This document shows, one piece after another, positions 7,973 to 16,481 of a stretch of 64,000 nucleotides of DNA. Position numbers and translations under genes: made by a program. The stretch is from RHLJ01 sp965601955 (GTDB lineage: Bacteria; Bacteroidota; Rhodothermia; Balneolales; Balneolaceae). Where the stretch lies: NCBI GenBank assembly GCA_965601955.1, contig OZ271855.1:3534001-3598000 (forward strand), written 5' to 3'. Under the pieces are notes generated by a model. It searched no databases. It worked only from the letters and a program-made list of their open reading frames with translations, and had not been told where the DNA came from. The stretch's first letter is position 1. Each line of letters opens with the position of its first letter.

Positions 7973-10153
7973 ATGGACACTTTTCATTATGACAATAAAA
8001 TAGTTCGCAATTTCGGGCTCGCCTCGATGATTTTCGGGATCATCGGTTTCCTTGTAGGATTGATTGTCGCCCTTAAGCTTATTTTCCCTGACTTCCTTGG
8101 GTTTATCCCCGAGCTGTCTTATGGGAGATTAAGGCCTCTCCATACAAATGCAGTAATCTTTGCATTTGCAGGAAACGCAATCTTTTACGGGGTATACTAT
8201 TCCCTCCCACGACTTTGTAAGACCCCAATGTGGAGTCCCTTGCTAAGTAAAATTCATTTTTGGGGATGGCAGATTATCATTCTTTCAGCAGTATTAACTC
8301 TTCCTTTTGGGATAACCACTAGTAAGGAATACGCAGAGCTAGAATGGCCCATTGATATTGCCATCACATTGATTTGGGTGGTGTTTGGGGTCAACATGAT
8401 CATGACGATCATGAAACGCCGCGAAAAGCATATTTATGTAGCCATTTGGTTCTATATAGCTACTTTCGTGACCGTAGCTGTACTTCATGTTGTAAACTCC
8501 TTTGAAGTACCTGCAACCATGTTAAAGAGCTACTCTTTATATGCTGGTGTTCAGGATGCATTAGTTCAATGGTGGTACGGACATAATGCCGTGGCCTTCT
8601 TCCTGACTACTCCTTTCCTGGGAATCATGTATTACTTCATTCCCAAGGCGGCAAATCGTCCGATCTTCTCCTATCGGTTGTCCATTGTTCACTTCTGGTC
8701 GCTGATTTTCATCTATATCTGGGCGGGACCACACCACTTGTTATATACTGCACTTCCGGGATGGGCTCAGGCATTGGGAACTGTGTTTAGTTTAATGCTG
8801 ATCGCACCTTCATGGGGAGGTATGTTGAATGGTCTGCTAACTCTTCGTGGAGCCTGGGATAAGGTTCGCGAAGACCCCGTACTTAAATTCCTGGTAGTTG
8901 GTGTTACCGCTTATGGTATGGTAACCTTCGAAGGGCCGATGCTATCCATCGCCAATGTGAATGCAATTGCGCATTATTCAGATTATATCATTGGCCACGT
9001 TCACAACGGTGCACTTCTTTGGAATGGTGGTTTGACCTTTGCCATGTTGTACTACATCACTCCTAAGATTTATAAGACCAAGTTATTTTCTGTAAAGCTA
9101 GCCAACATTCACTTCTGGTTCGCTACGCTCGGTGCCATTTTCTATGTGATCCCAATGTATTGGGGTGGAATCACTCAGAGTTTAATGTGGAAACAATTCA
9201 CAGCTGAAGGTTTCTTACAGTATCCAAACTTCCTTGAAACCGTTGTTCAAATTATGCCAATGTATGCGCTACGTGCATTTGGTGGTAGCTTATTCATCGT
9301 TGGAGCTGTAGTAGGTGTGTATAACATCCTCAAAACAGCACAAAAAGGAGTTCTCGAAGCTTCTGAGGAAGCTCAGGCCCCTGCCCTTGTCGACCCAACC
9401 GAAGGTCACAAGGAAAAATGGCACAGAAACCTGGAAGGAAGACCTATCAAGTTTACCCTTCTTGTAGTAGTAGCCATATTAATTGGTGGTATCGTTGAAT
9501 ATATGCCAACAGCACTTATTGACTCCAATATTCCTACCATAGAAAGTGTGAAACCTTATACGCCTCTGGAAATTGAGGGTCGGGACATCTACATCGCTGA
9601 GGGATGTAACAACTGTCACTCGCAAATGATCCGTCCTTTCCGTTCTGAAACAGAGCGCTATGGCGAATATTCTAAAGCAGGTGAGTTTGTTTATGATCAT
9701 CCATTCCTATGGGGATCTAAAAGAACAGGTCCTGATCTTCACCGAATTGGAGGAAAATATCCAGATTCGTGGCACCTGAGACATATGTACGATCCTAATT
9801 CAACTTCACCAGGATCTATTATGCCGGCATACCCATGGATGCTTGAGAAAGACATGGATATAGAAACTATTCCAAATCGAATCAATGCGTTGCGTGCCGT
9901 AGGTGTTCCTTATGCTGAGGGTTATGAAGACCAGGCCATTGCAGACTTAAGAGCTCAGGCAGAGCAAATTGCTTCTGGGCTTCGTGAAAATGGATTCGGG
10001 GAAGTTGATGGAATCGAAATCACTTCTGAAAAACAAATCATAGCCTTAATTGCTTATTTACAACGCCTGGGCACTGATATTAATGGAAATAATGATCCAT
10101 TTGAGGGATTGCCTTCGACCAATCCATTAAGCCTAAATGAGCAGGAGGATTAA
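7973..10153 (+). CDS. ccoNO: Fused cbb3 cytochrome c oxidase subunits I and II (CcoN-CcoO)
   Basis: One 726-residue frame contains both core subunits. Residues 1 to about 460 are CcoN, the haem-copper oxygen-reducing subunit, with about 12 membrane helices and the haem and CuB ligands: H57 (HTNAVIF), H204 (WYGHN), H254-H255 (GPHHL), H342 and H344 (GHVHN). After a polar linker and a membrane helix (about 492-510) comes CcoO with a single haem c site C545-N-N-C-H549 and the family segments MIRPFRSETERYG and GSKRTGPDLHRIGGKYPDSW. In proteobacteria these are separate genes; fusion is common in Bacteroidota-type organisms. No internal stop or frame change is seen. Confidence 0.95.
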   Translation: MDTFHYDNKIVRNFGLASMIFGIIGFLVGLIVALKLIFPDFLGFIPELSYGRLRPLHTNAVIFAFAGNAIFYGVYYSLPRLCKTPMWSPLLSKIHFWGWQIIILSAVLTLPFGITTSKEYAELEWPIDIAITLIWVVFGVNMIMTIMKRREKHIYVAIWFYIATFVTVAVLHVVNSFEVPATMLKSYSLYAGVQDALVQWWYGHNAVAFFLTTPFLGIMYYFIPKAANRPIFSYRLSIVHFWSLIFIYIWAGPHHLLYTALPGWAQALGTVFSLMLIAPSWGGMLNGLLTLRGAWDKVREDPVLKFLVVGVTAYGMVTFEGPMLSIANVNAIAHYSDYIIGHVHNGALLWNGGLTFAMLYYITPKIYKTKLFSVKLANIHFWFATLGAIFYVIPMYWGGITQSLMWKQFTAEGFLQYPNFLETVVQIMPMYALRAFGGSLFIVGAVVGVYNILKTAQKGVLEASEEAQAPALVDPTEGHKEKWHRNLEGRPIKFTLLVVVAILIGGIVEYMPTALIDSNIPTIESVKPYTPLEIEGRDIYIAEGCNNCHSQMIRPFRSETERYGEYSKAGEFVYDHPFLWGSKRTGPDLHRIGGKYPDSWHLRHMYDPNSTSPGSIMPAYPWMLEKDMDIETIPNRINALRAVGVPYAEGYEDQAIADLRAQAEQIASGLRENGFGEVDGIEITSEKQIIALIAYLQRLGTDINGNNDPFEGLPSTNPLSLNEQED

Positions 10154-10155
10154 TC

Positions 10156-10341
10156 ATGTATAAGCAAGTACTTCGAAGCATGGAGGGGATTGAGCTTTTT
10201 CCAAGCATCTCCCTCCTCCTCTTCTTTGCCTTTTTTGTCCTTTTGATCACTTACCTGATAAAAACAGGAAAGCATCATTGGGATGATGCCGCAAATCTCC
10301 CTTTAGAATCTGACGAAACTACTAACCAGAAACTCGCATAG
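10156..10341 (+). CDS. ccoQ: cbb3 oxidase subunit CcoQ
   Basis: A 61-residue protein with one membrane helix (about residues 13-36), then TGKHHWDDAANLPLESD, the usual short charged tail of CcoQ. CcoQ stabilises the CcoNOP complex. A strong GGAGG Shine-Dalgarno lies over the end of ccoNO, and the start follows the ccoNO stop by two bases. Identity rests on size, topology and position. Confidence 0.85.
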   Translation: MYKQVLRSMEGIELFPSISLLLFFAFFVLLITYLIKTGKHHWDDAANLPLESDETTNQKLA

Positions 10342-10343
10342 CC

Positions 10344-10949
10344 ATGAACATTTTAGATGACGAACAAGACAAACTACTTAATCATGAATATGATGGTATT
10401 CGTGAATTAGATAACCACATGCCGGTTTGGTGGCTTTGGTTGTTCTACTTCACCATTGGATGGGGCGTTCTGTATTTGCTCTACTATGAAGTGTTCAATT
10501 TTGGCCCGGATCAACATGAACAGTATGCCCTTGAAATGGCAGCAGCGGAAGAGCTTTATGGATTAGGATCAGATAATGATCCTCAAGCCAATACAGCAAC
10601 CGTAGCATGGGTTTTTGAAACAGATGAAGCTTCTATTGCCAATGGAAAGGAAATCTTTATGAGCACCAACAACCTTTGCTTCACCTGTCATGGAAACGCA
10701 GGTGAAGGATTGGTAGGACCTAACTTAACCGATGAGTTTTGGATCAGTGGATGCTCTGCAGAAGATATAGCTACAAATATTGCTAACGGCTTTATGGAAA
10801 AAGGGATGATGCCCTATGGCAGTAATGCACCAATTGCTGATGAAGACATGACCGACCTAATCAGCTACATTGCATCTATACAGGGTACCAACCCTCCTAA
10901 CCCTAAGGCGGTTGACGAGGCAAGAGCCGTCCAATGTAGCATGGAGTAG
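10344..10949 (+). CDS. ccoP: cbb3 oxidase subunit CcoP with one haem c site
   Basis: The N-terminus has the CcoP signature (YDGIRELDNHMPVWWLWLFY) and a membrane helix at about 30-48, anchoring a periplasmic cytochrome domain. Only one haem c site is present, C112-F-T-C-H116, with a possible distal Met in MMPYGS. Classical CcoP/FixP is near 300 residues and carries two such domains, so at 201 residues this is a one-domain form. The subunit passes electrons from soluble cytochrome c or a bc1-type complex to CcoO. Starts two bases after ccoQ. Confidence 0.9.
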   Translation: MNILDDEQDKLLNHEYDGIRELDNHMPVWWLWLFYFTIGWGVLYLLYYEVFNFGPDQHEQYALEMAAAEELYGLGSDNDPQANTATVAWVFETDEASIANGKEIFMSTNNLCFTCHGNAGEGLVGPNLTDEFWISGCSAEDIATNIANGFMEKGMMPYGSNAPIADEDMTDLISYIASIQGTNPPNPKAVDEARAVQCSME

Positions 10950-10952
10950 ATC

Positions 10953-11117
10953 ATGTGTTTAAGAGTGGATACATCTAACGGTACCAGCACAATTAAAAAA
11001 GGGTGCTCTGGCACTTGCAAGAATTCTAGTTGTAAATTAAAATCAATTAGTGTGGAAGCTCTGAAAGCTAACTCTGATATAGCAAAACCATCAGTTGTAA
11101 AAGATGTCCAAAACTAA
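10953..11117 (+). CDS. Candidate small Cys-rich protein between ccoP and ccoG
   Basis: A 54-residue frame lies in the gap between ccoP and ccoG and overlaps the ccoG start by 14 bp. A GGAG at 10943-10946 sits six bases before the ATG, a good ribosome-binding site. The predicted peptide has Cys at 2, 18, 22 and 27 (C-x3-C-x4-C core within KKGCSGTCKNSSCKLKS), is Lys/Ser rich, and has no membrane helix or signal peptide. The cysteine cluster could bind copper, iron or haem during oxidase assembly, but this is inference; I recognise no family. It could also be non-coding spacer. Confidence 0.5.
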   Translation: MCLRVDTSNGTSTIKKGCSGTCKNSSCKLKSISVEALKANSDIAKPSVVKDVQN

Positions 11118-12558
11118 AGATCGTCGAATAGAGCAGGATCAATTTCGTGATTATCTCGCCACGGTAAATGAGAAAGGTGGTAGAAACTGGATTTATCCAA
11201 AAAAACCGAGCGGCAGGTATTACAGAGCCCGAAATATCGTGGCTCTGTTCTTACTGGCCTTCTTTTTTACGGGGCCTTTCATCGAAATAAATGGACAACC
11301 TTTATTAATGATTGATGTCATTGAAAGAGAGTTTGTCATTTTTGGCGTTGCTTTCTGGCCACAAGACCTGCATCTATTGGTCTTTGGGATGTTGGCCTTC
11401 ATTCTTGGAGTGGTTCTATTTACTACGATCTTTGGCCGACTCTTTTGCGGTTGGGCCTGTCCCCAAACCATTTTCATGGAAATGGTTTTTAGAAGAATTG
11501 AATACTGGATTGAAGGAGATGCTTCCGACCAAATCCGCTTGAAAAGAGCACCCTGGAATGCAGAGAAAATTCTAAAGAAAGGAAGTAAACATGCCATCTT
11601 CTACGGAATGGCTTTCCTTATCTCTAATCTCTTTCTGGCTTATGTAATGGGAAAAGAAGACTGGTTTGAACTGGTCACTGATCCCCCTTCTGAACATCTT
11701 GCCGGCTTATCAGCTATGATCATTTTCAGTGGGGTATTTTATGGTGTATTTGCCTTCATGAGAGAACAGGTATGCCACTTCGTTTGCCCATATGGAAGGA
11801 TGCAATCCGTCATGCTTGATAATAATTCTATTAACGTGATGTACGATTACCGTCGAGGTGAAAGCAGAGCTAGAGTAGGTGATCGAAAGAAAGTAGAAAG
11901 CGGAGCCTTTTCAATTGCTGATCTTGGGCTTGAAGAAGGTGCTACTTTTGGAGATTGCATCGATTGTTATCAATGTGTACAGGTATGCCCTATGGGAATC
12001 GATATTAGAAATGGTACCCAGCTAGAATGCACACACTGTACCGCCTGTATCGACGCATGTGATGATATCATGGATAAGATTGATAGACCACGAGGGCTAA
12101 TTCGCTATTCTTCTGAGAATGCTATTCGAGCGGAAAAGAGGAAAATCTTTACCCCAAGAATAATGGGATACTCTGGAGTATTATTAGTATTACTTACCAC
12201 TTTCATAGTCTTGCTAAGCATGCGTTCAGACCTTGAGACGACCATCTTAAGAGAGCGAGGCACTCTTTTCCAGGAGCTTCCTGACGACCGAATCAGCAAT
12301 ATATACACCATCAAAGTGATCAATAAGACCTTTGAAGAAATAGACTATGAGCTCGCCCTCGTTTCACCTCCAGGACAATTAGTATCTCTTGGGATGATTA
12401 ATTCTGTACCGGGACAAAGTCTTGTCGAAGGACGTTTTATGGTACAGATTTCTGAAGAACATCTGGATGGGCTACAAACAGATATTAGCTTTATTGTAAT
12501 GGCTAATGGAGAACAAATTGAAACAGTAAAAACCGGCTTTTTAGGACCGAATAATTAA
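11104..12558 (+). CDS. ccoG: cbb3 oxidase accessory protein CcoG (ferredoxin type)
   Basis: This 484-residue inner-membrane protein is CcoG/RdxA/FixG. It shows several N-terminal membrane helices, the motifs GRLFCGWACPQTIFMEMVFR and REQVCHFVCPYGRMQ, and two 4Fe-4S sets: CIDCYQCVQVCP and CTHCTACIDAC. The C-terminal third is an immunoglobulin-like periplasmic domain after a helix near residues 352-372. CcoG is a copper reductase that helps supply Cu(I) to the oxidase. A ribosome-binding site is weak, fitting translation coupled to the overlapping small ORF. Confidence 0.94.
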   Translation: MSKTKDRRIEQDQFRDYLATVNEKGGRNWIYPKKPSGRYYRARNIVALFLLAFFFTGPFIEINGQPLLMIDVIEREFVIFGVAFWPQDLHLLVFGMLAFILGVVLFTTIFGRLFCGWACPQTIFMEMVFRRIEYWIEGDASDQIRLKRAPWNAEKILKKGSKHAIFYGMAFLISNLFLAYVMGKEDWFELVTDPPSEHLAGLSAMIIFSGVFYGVFAFMREQVCHFVCPYGRMQSVMLDNNSINVMYDYRRGESRARVGDRKKVESGAFSIADLGLEEGATFGDCIDCYQCVQVCPMGIDIRNGTQLECTHCTACIDACDDIMDKIDRPRGLIRYSSENAIRAEKRKIFTPRIMGYSGVLLVLLTTFIVLLSMRSDLETTILRERGTLFQELPDDRISNIYTIKVINKTFEEIDYELALVSPPGQLVSLGMINSVPGQSLVEGRFMVQISEEHLDGLQTDISFIVMANGEQIETVKTGFLGPNN

Positions 12559-12566
12559 ATACAATC

Positions 12567-13016
12567 ATGAAGAAACTAGATTGGGGAAAAGGAATATTTA
12601 TCGCAGTTACACTATTTATACTAGGCACACTTAGCATGGTCAGCTATCTCATCAGTCTGGACTTCTACCTCGTGAATAATAATCATTATGAAGAAGGTGT
12701 AGCATACCAGGAAACCATTGATAGCAGAGAACGTGCTGCAGAACTGGATGAACAGGTTGTTATTCTATTTGATGAAGAACGCGTTGCTCTTAAAGTATTC
12801 TTCCCGGAGGAAGTACTTGAAAAAGCTCAGGAAGGAACTATCAACCTGTATCGCCCAAATGATGCCAGTAAAGATATGAACCTTGCTATCCAGTTTGATG
12901 CGGGTAATACCCACGTAATTCCTATGGAGCGCATGGACAAAGGGAAATGGGTACTTACGGTAACCTGGAAGATGGATAACCTGGACTACCAGGAAGAAAA
13001 GGTAGTAATCATCTAA
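12567..13016 (+). CDS. ccoH: FixH/CcoH family protein
   Basis: A 149-residue protein with one N-terminal membrane helix (about residues 9-30) and a periplasmic beta domain ending in a W-x-L-x-V-x-W pattern (GKWVLTVTWKMD), as in FixH/CcoH. CcoH binds CcoP during cbb3 oxidase assembly. Position right after ccoG is the usual ccoGH order. No Shine-Dalgarno is visible. Confidence 0.85.
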   Translation: MKKLDWGKGIFIAVTLFILGTLSMVSYLISLDFYLVNNNHYEEGVAYQETIDSRERAAELDEQVVILFDEERVALKVFFPEEVLEKAQEGTINLYRPNDASKDMNLAIQFDAGNTHVIPMERMDKGKWVLTVTWKMDNLDYQEEKVVII

Positions 13017-13017
13017 T

Positions 13018-13725
13018 ATGGAACTTTGGACTGCCCTGGTTTTAGGCTTTGTAGGAAGCTTTCATTGTGTGGGGATGTGTGGCCCTATCGCAATGTCTAT
13101 TCCCAGGTCAAGTTCGAGCCTTGTTGCTCTTTCATTTAGTGCCGGCTTATATAATTCGGGACGAATCCTTGTCTATGCTGTTTTTGGATTGTTATTTGGG
13201 TTGTTAGGGACACAAATTACTTTCTCGGGTTTTCAAGGCACACTCTCTATAATACTTGGGGCAGGAATAGTGTTCGGGGTAGTGCTGAATCGTTTTTTTA
13301 AGAAAAGAGACAAGCCCCAGGTTTATCAGAATTTTGTCAAATCAATTTCGAAGTATTATGGCAAATTGCTTCGAAAGCCTTCCATTTTCGCACTTTTTGG
13401 AATGGGTATGTTAAATGGGCTCCTTCCCTGTGCTTTTGTCTATTCAGGGCTTGCTGCAGCAGTACTAACTGAATCTCCCATTCATAGCATGCAGTATATG
13501 GCTTTATTCGGATTGGGTACTTTCCCAGCTATGCTCTTGATGTACCTCGCTCCTACTATCCTTTCCCTTGACCTGAGAAGCTCCATTCGAAAACTTGTGC
13601 CTTACTTCGCCTTTAGCCTGGGAGTCTTCCTGATTGTCAGGGGAATTGCTTTCCAGGATTTACATCTGGCTCGGATACTGGCTGAAAATATGGAGAGCTT
13701 TTGTGTGTTTCCAACAACTAATTAA
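13018..13725 (+). CDS. TauE/SafE-like (UreH-type) membrane protein of the cbb3 cluster
   Basis: A 235-residue polytopic protein with about six membrane helices. The first helix has FHCVGMCGPIAMS and the fourth GLLPCAFVYSGL, the paired Cys-Gly-Pro and Pro-Cys motifs of the sulfite exporter TauE/SafE-like family that accompanies cco genes and is linked to copper handling. It begins one base after ccoH and is the last gene of the operon. Transport substrate is not proven; copper supply is the context-based guess. Confidence 0.85.
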   Translation: MELWTALVLGFVGSFHCVGMCGPIAMSIPRSSSSLVALSFSAGLYNSGRILVYAVFGLLFGLLGTQITFSGFQGTLSIILGAGIVFGVVLNRFFKKRDKPQVYQNFVKSISKYYGKLLRKPSIFALFGMGMLNGLLPCAFVYSGLAAAVLTESPIHSMQYMALFGLGTFPAMLLMYLAPTILSLDLRSSIRKLVPYFAFSLGVFLIVRGIAFQDLHLARILAENMESFCVFPTTN

Positions 13726-13768
13726 AAGGAAGAATATCGATTGAAGAGTAAAAAAGTAAGAACATTAA

Positions 13769-13822
13769 CAATGATCCATTTTTCAATATTCTTACTTCTT
13801 AAATCCTTGTTCTTTACTTTTA
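13769..13822 (+). repeat. Dispersed AT-rich repeat, copy 2 (downstream of cbb3 operon)
   Basis: Starts CAATGATCCATTTTTCAAT and continues with TTACTTCTTAAATCCTTG and CTTTACT blocks that match copy 1 at 4625-4688 in the same direction. It ends two bases before the stop codon of the converging oxidoreductase gene. Confidence 0.6.
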
Positions 13823-13823
13823 A

Positions 13824-15014
13824 TTAGATATTGTACTCCGGCTTCCACTCTACCACTTTGTTATTGTCCATCGCATCTATAGCCATGGAAACAAGAATAG
13901 ATACATTTGCACCAGTTTCAACATTTGAAACGGGCTGCTTGCCGGTTCGAACCGAATCCCTGAAATCGATTAAGGCTTGTTTTGAAGCATCCATATCATC
14001 AGCTACTGTAATAGGAGCACCATCCCCTCTTTCCCAGGCTTCCGAAGTAGCACCAGAAACACCATCTACCAACCCTTGTTCCCGGGCTTGATCAAGGTTT
14101 TCCAGGTAAATCTTTGCTCCACCAAAATTAATCACCAGGGTACCTTTTTGACCCTGGAGCTTAATTTGATACCGCTCATAAGCATTGGTAGTCAGACTGG
14201 TGAATTTGGTATTCATTCCGTTTGCATACTGCATCATAATATGAACATTGTCATAAGTCTCACGACCATCCTTCCAATAATCGATACCGCCAAAACCACT
14301 TACTTTTGTAGGAGTAGTGCCAGCAATCCAGTTACAAAAATCAATCTGATGCGAGCAAAGTTCTGCAGTAAGCCCTCCGGAGTATTCTCTATACATCCTC
14401 CAGTTGATCATCCGCTCCCACTTTGGATCTGGTACCGGCCTTCTCCAGTCTCCGTTCCTATTCCACTGGCATTCAATAGATTCGATATGGCCAAGATACC
14501 CCTCATTAACAATCTCCACCGCTGTATGGTACAAACGACTGCTATGATATTGGTGACCAACCTGGAAAATGCCATCATAACTTCTTACTCTTTTAACCAA
14601 ATCTTTAGCTGGTTCAATGCCTTTGATCATGGTCTTTTCGCAATAAATGTGTTTTCCTGATGCGAGCGCATCTTCCAGAATCTCATCATGCAGCCCAAAT
14701 GGAACAGCAATCAAAATAGCGTTTACATTGTCATCATTAATTAACGCACGATAATCTTCATAGGCTGTTGCTCCATTCGTGGCTTTTTCCACACAATCTT
14801 TTAAACGAAAAGGAATGATGTCGCTACAGGCAGTAACCTCAATTCCGCTAATCTCTTTCATGATGTAAGAAAGTCCGGTTCCACGATCACCAGTCCCGAT
14901 TACTCCCATTTTTACATCGTCGAATGCTTTGGATCGGTACACCCCCGCAAATCCTGAGGTTAATGTAGCAGCTCCTGCTAATGCAGATGTCTTGATAAAA
15001 TCTCTTCTTTTCAT
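13824..15014 (-). CDS. Tat-exported Gfo/Idh/MocA family oxidoreductase
   Basis: A 396-residue protein with a twin-arginine signal (MKRRDFIKTSALAGAATLTS), so it is exported folded with its NAD(P) cofactor. The Rossmann start is MGVIGTGDRGTG, and the family segment CEKTMIKGIEPAKDL, where EK-x is the nucleotide/catalytic motif, is at about 124-140. The C-terminal half is the beta-sheet substrate domain. It is third in an operon with another exported Gfo/Idh/MocA protein and a DUF1080 lipoprotein. Such proteins oxidise sugars or glycosides at C3 in related bacteria; the substrate here is unknown. Confidence 0.88.
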   Translation of the reverse strand: MKRRDFIKTSALAGAATLTSGFAGVYRSKAFDDVKMGVIGTGDRGTGLSYIMKEISGIEVTACSDIIPFRLKDCVEKATNGATAYEDYRALINDDNVNAILIAVPFGLHDEILEDALASGKHIYCEKTMIKGIEPAKDLVKRVRSYDGIFQVGHQYHSSRLYHTAVEIVNEGYLGHIESIECQWNRNGDWRRPVPDPKWERMINWRMYREYSGGLTAELCSHQIDFCNWIAGTTPTKVSGFGGIDYWKDGRETYDNVHIMMQYANGMNTKFTSLTTNAYERYQIKLQGQKGTLVINFGGAKIYLENLDQAREQGLVDGVSGATSEAWERGDGAPITVADDMDASKQALIDFRDSVRTGKQPVSNVETGANVSILVSMAIDAMDNNKVVEWKPEYNI

Positions 15015-15137
15015 ACCTGTTTATAGTTTAACAGAGTTCGGAACAAGAAATCCTTTTTAATGCTAAACAGCTTTAACTACTCGTTTATCAATACAGGAGA
15101 GTTACCAATAACACTGTTTGATCTCCTTATCTCGAAC

Positions 15138-16472
15138 TTAAGTTAGTTTGGGTTCCCAACCCTTTTCATATTCACGCTTCCAGTATTTCATTGCTTCCGG
15201 GTTATTCAAAATCTTTCCGGTTTTTGGATCAATTTGAATACTTCCTCCCGCTTCCTGTGCAATATTTCCATAATGGCATAACATGGTAGAAATACTGGCA
15301 TCATCAATCGGAGCTTTTAACGCTTCACCTTCTCTAATAGCATTTGCAAAATTAATCATATGATTGACAGTGAGAGCATCAAAGCCTCGGGTATCAGCAG
15401 TATTTGCTGCCCCACCACCTTCTGGCTCCACTTCTTCTTTGATAAGTTTTCCTCGTAAATCATATAAAAGGTATCCGTCCCGGTCTAATAAAATGGACCC
15501 CTCAGTACCATGTATTAAGGAGCCTCGCCCTCTTCCCATTATAGGATAGCCGTTACAACTCTTTCCCTCCCAGGAAATCATTTTACCACCTTCGAATTCA
15601 AAACTGGCATTCTGGGTATCATAAAATTCCCAGTCATCATCAAAGTGGTACCTTCCTCCCGTAGAAGTCGCTTTCACCGGTAGATCAACACCAAGTGCCC
15701 ATCTACAAATATCAATCTCATGGGTTCCATTATTATGAATTTCACCCGTTCCCCAGGCTTTAAACCAGTGCCAGTTATATGGATGAACATTGTCTCTATA
15801 TTCTTCTCTTGGGGCAGGACCCTGGAATAAATCCCAATCTAAGGTATCAGGTACAGGAATTACATTCCCCTTGCCAATACTTCCTCTTGTATTTGAATAC
15901 CATGCTTTTGCATAGTAAACATCTCCAATAATCCCCTCTCTTATTTCCTGGACAGCCTGGTTTGAAGTAATAGAAGAGCGTTGTTGATTTCCCATCTGAC
16001 ACAACTTTCCATACTTCTTTTGAGCGGCTACAAGTAAATCGTTTTCAAAAGGATTGTGACTGCATGGTTTTTCGATAAATACATGCTTCCCGGCTTGCAT
16101 AGCCATAATGGCCATTGGAGCATGCCAGTGTTCCGGAGTAGCAATAGTAATGATATCGATATCATCCTTTTCGAGAAGTCTTCGAAAATCCTTCTCTACT
16201 TGAGGCACATATCCAACTGTTTCTTCATGCCACTTCTTATGTTCATCAATAATGTTGTCGTCAACATCACAAAACCAGGTTACTGTTGCATTCTCGACTT
16301 TCTCAACTGCCTCAACATGGGCCTTTCCCCTGCTCCTTACCCCCACAACAGCTACATTCAACCTATTATTAGGTTTTCCAACAATAATATTTGGAAAACT
16401 CAAAGCAAGTGCGCCTCCAAGACCTGTTGCAGCACTTTTTTTAAGAAAAGCTTTTCGGTCCATTTTTTTCAT
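15138..16472 (-). CDS. Tat-exported Gfo/Idh/MocA family oxidoreductase
   Basis: A 444-residue protein. The N-terminus MDRKAFLKKSAATGLGGALA has the form of a Tat signal although the pair is Arg-Lys rather than Arg-Arg. The Rossmann motif is VAVVGVRSRGKAHVEA; EKPCSHNPFEND holds the Glu-Lys-Pro motif, and a later GTGEIHNNGTHEIDICRWALG segment matches the long-type exported members of this family. It starts 9 bases after the DUF1080 gene and precedes a second, shorter family member by 123 bp. Probably a periplasmic sugar or glycoside dehydrogenase. Confidence 0.9.
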   Translation of the reverse strand: MKKMDRKAFLKKSAATGLGGALALSFPNIIVGKPNNRLNVAVVGVRSRGKAHVEAVEKVENATVTWFCDVDDNIIDEHKKWHEETVGYVPQVEKDFRRLLEKDDIDIITIATPEHWHAPMAIMAMQAGKHVFIEKPCSHNPFENDLLVAAQKKYGKLCQMGNQQRSSITSNQAVQEIREGIIGDVYYAKAWYSNTRGSIGKGNVIPVPDTLDWDLFQGPAPREEYRDNVHPYNWHWFKAWGTGEIHNNGTHEIDICRWALGVDLPVKATSTGGRYHFDDDWEFYDTQNASFEFEGGKMISWEGKSCNGYPIMGRGRGSLIHGTEGSILLDRDGYLLYDLRGKLIKEEVEPEGGGAANTADTRGFDALTVNHMINFANAIREGEALKAPIDDASISTMLCHYGNIAQEAGGSIQIDPKTGKILNNPEAMKYWKREYEKGWEPKLT

Positions 16473-16481
16473 GATTTCTAT

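Noticed and set aside
10998..11010. TGGCAC-TTGC resembling a sigma-54 promoter
   Set aside because: The spacing between the GG and GC elements is too short for sigma-54, and it lies inside the candidate small ORF.
11220..11597. Antisense 125-codon frame opposite ccoG
   Set aside because: Shadow of the conserved ccoG membrane region; Lys/Arg-rich composition arises from reverse complement of hydrophobic codons.
14076..14660. A 194-codon plus-strand frame opposite the Gfo/Idh/MocA gene
   Set aside because: Antisense shadow of a well-supported gene; low-complexity composition with no motif or ribosome-binding site.
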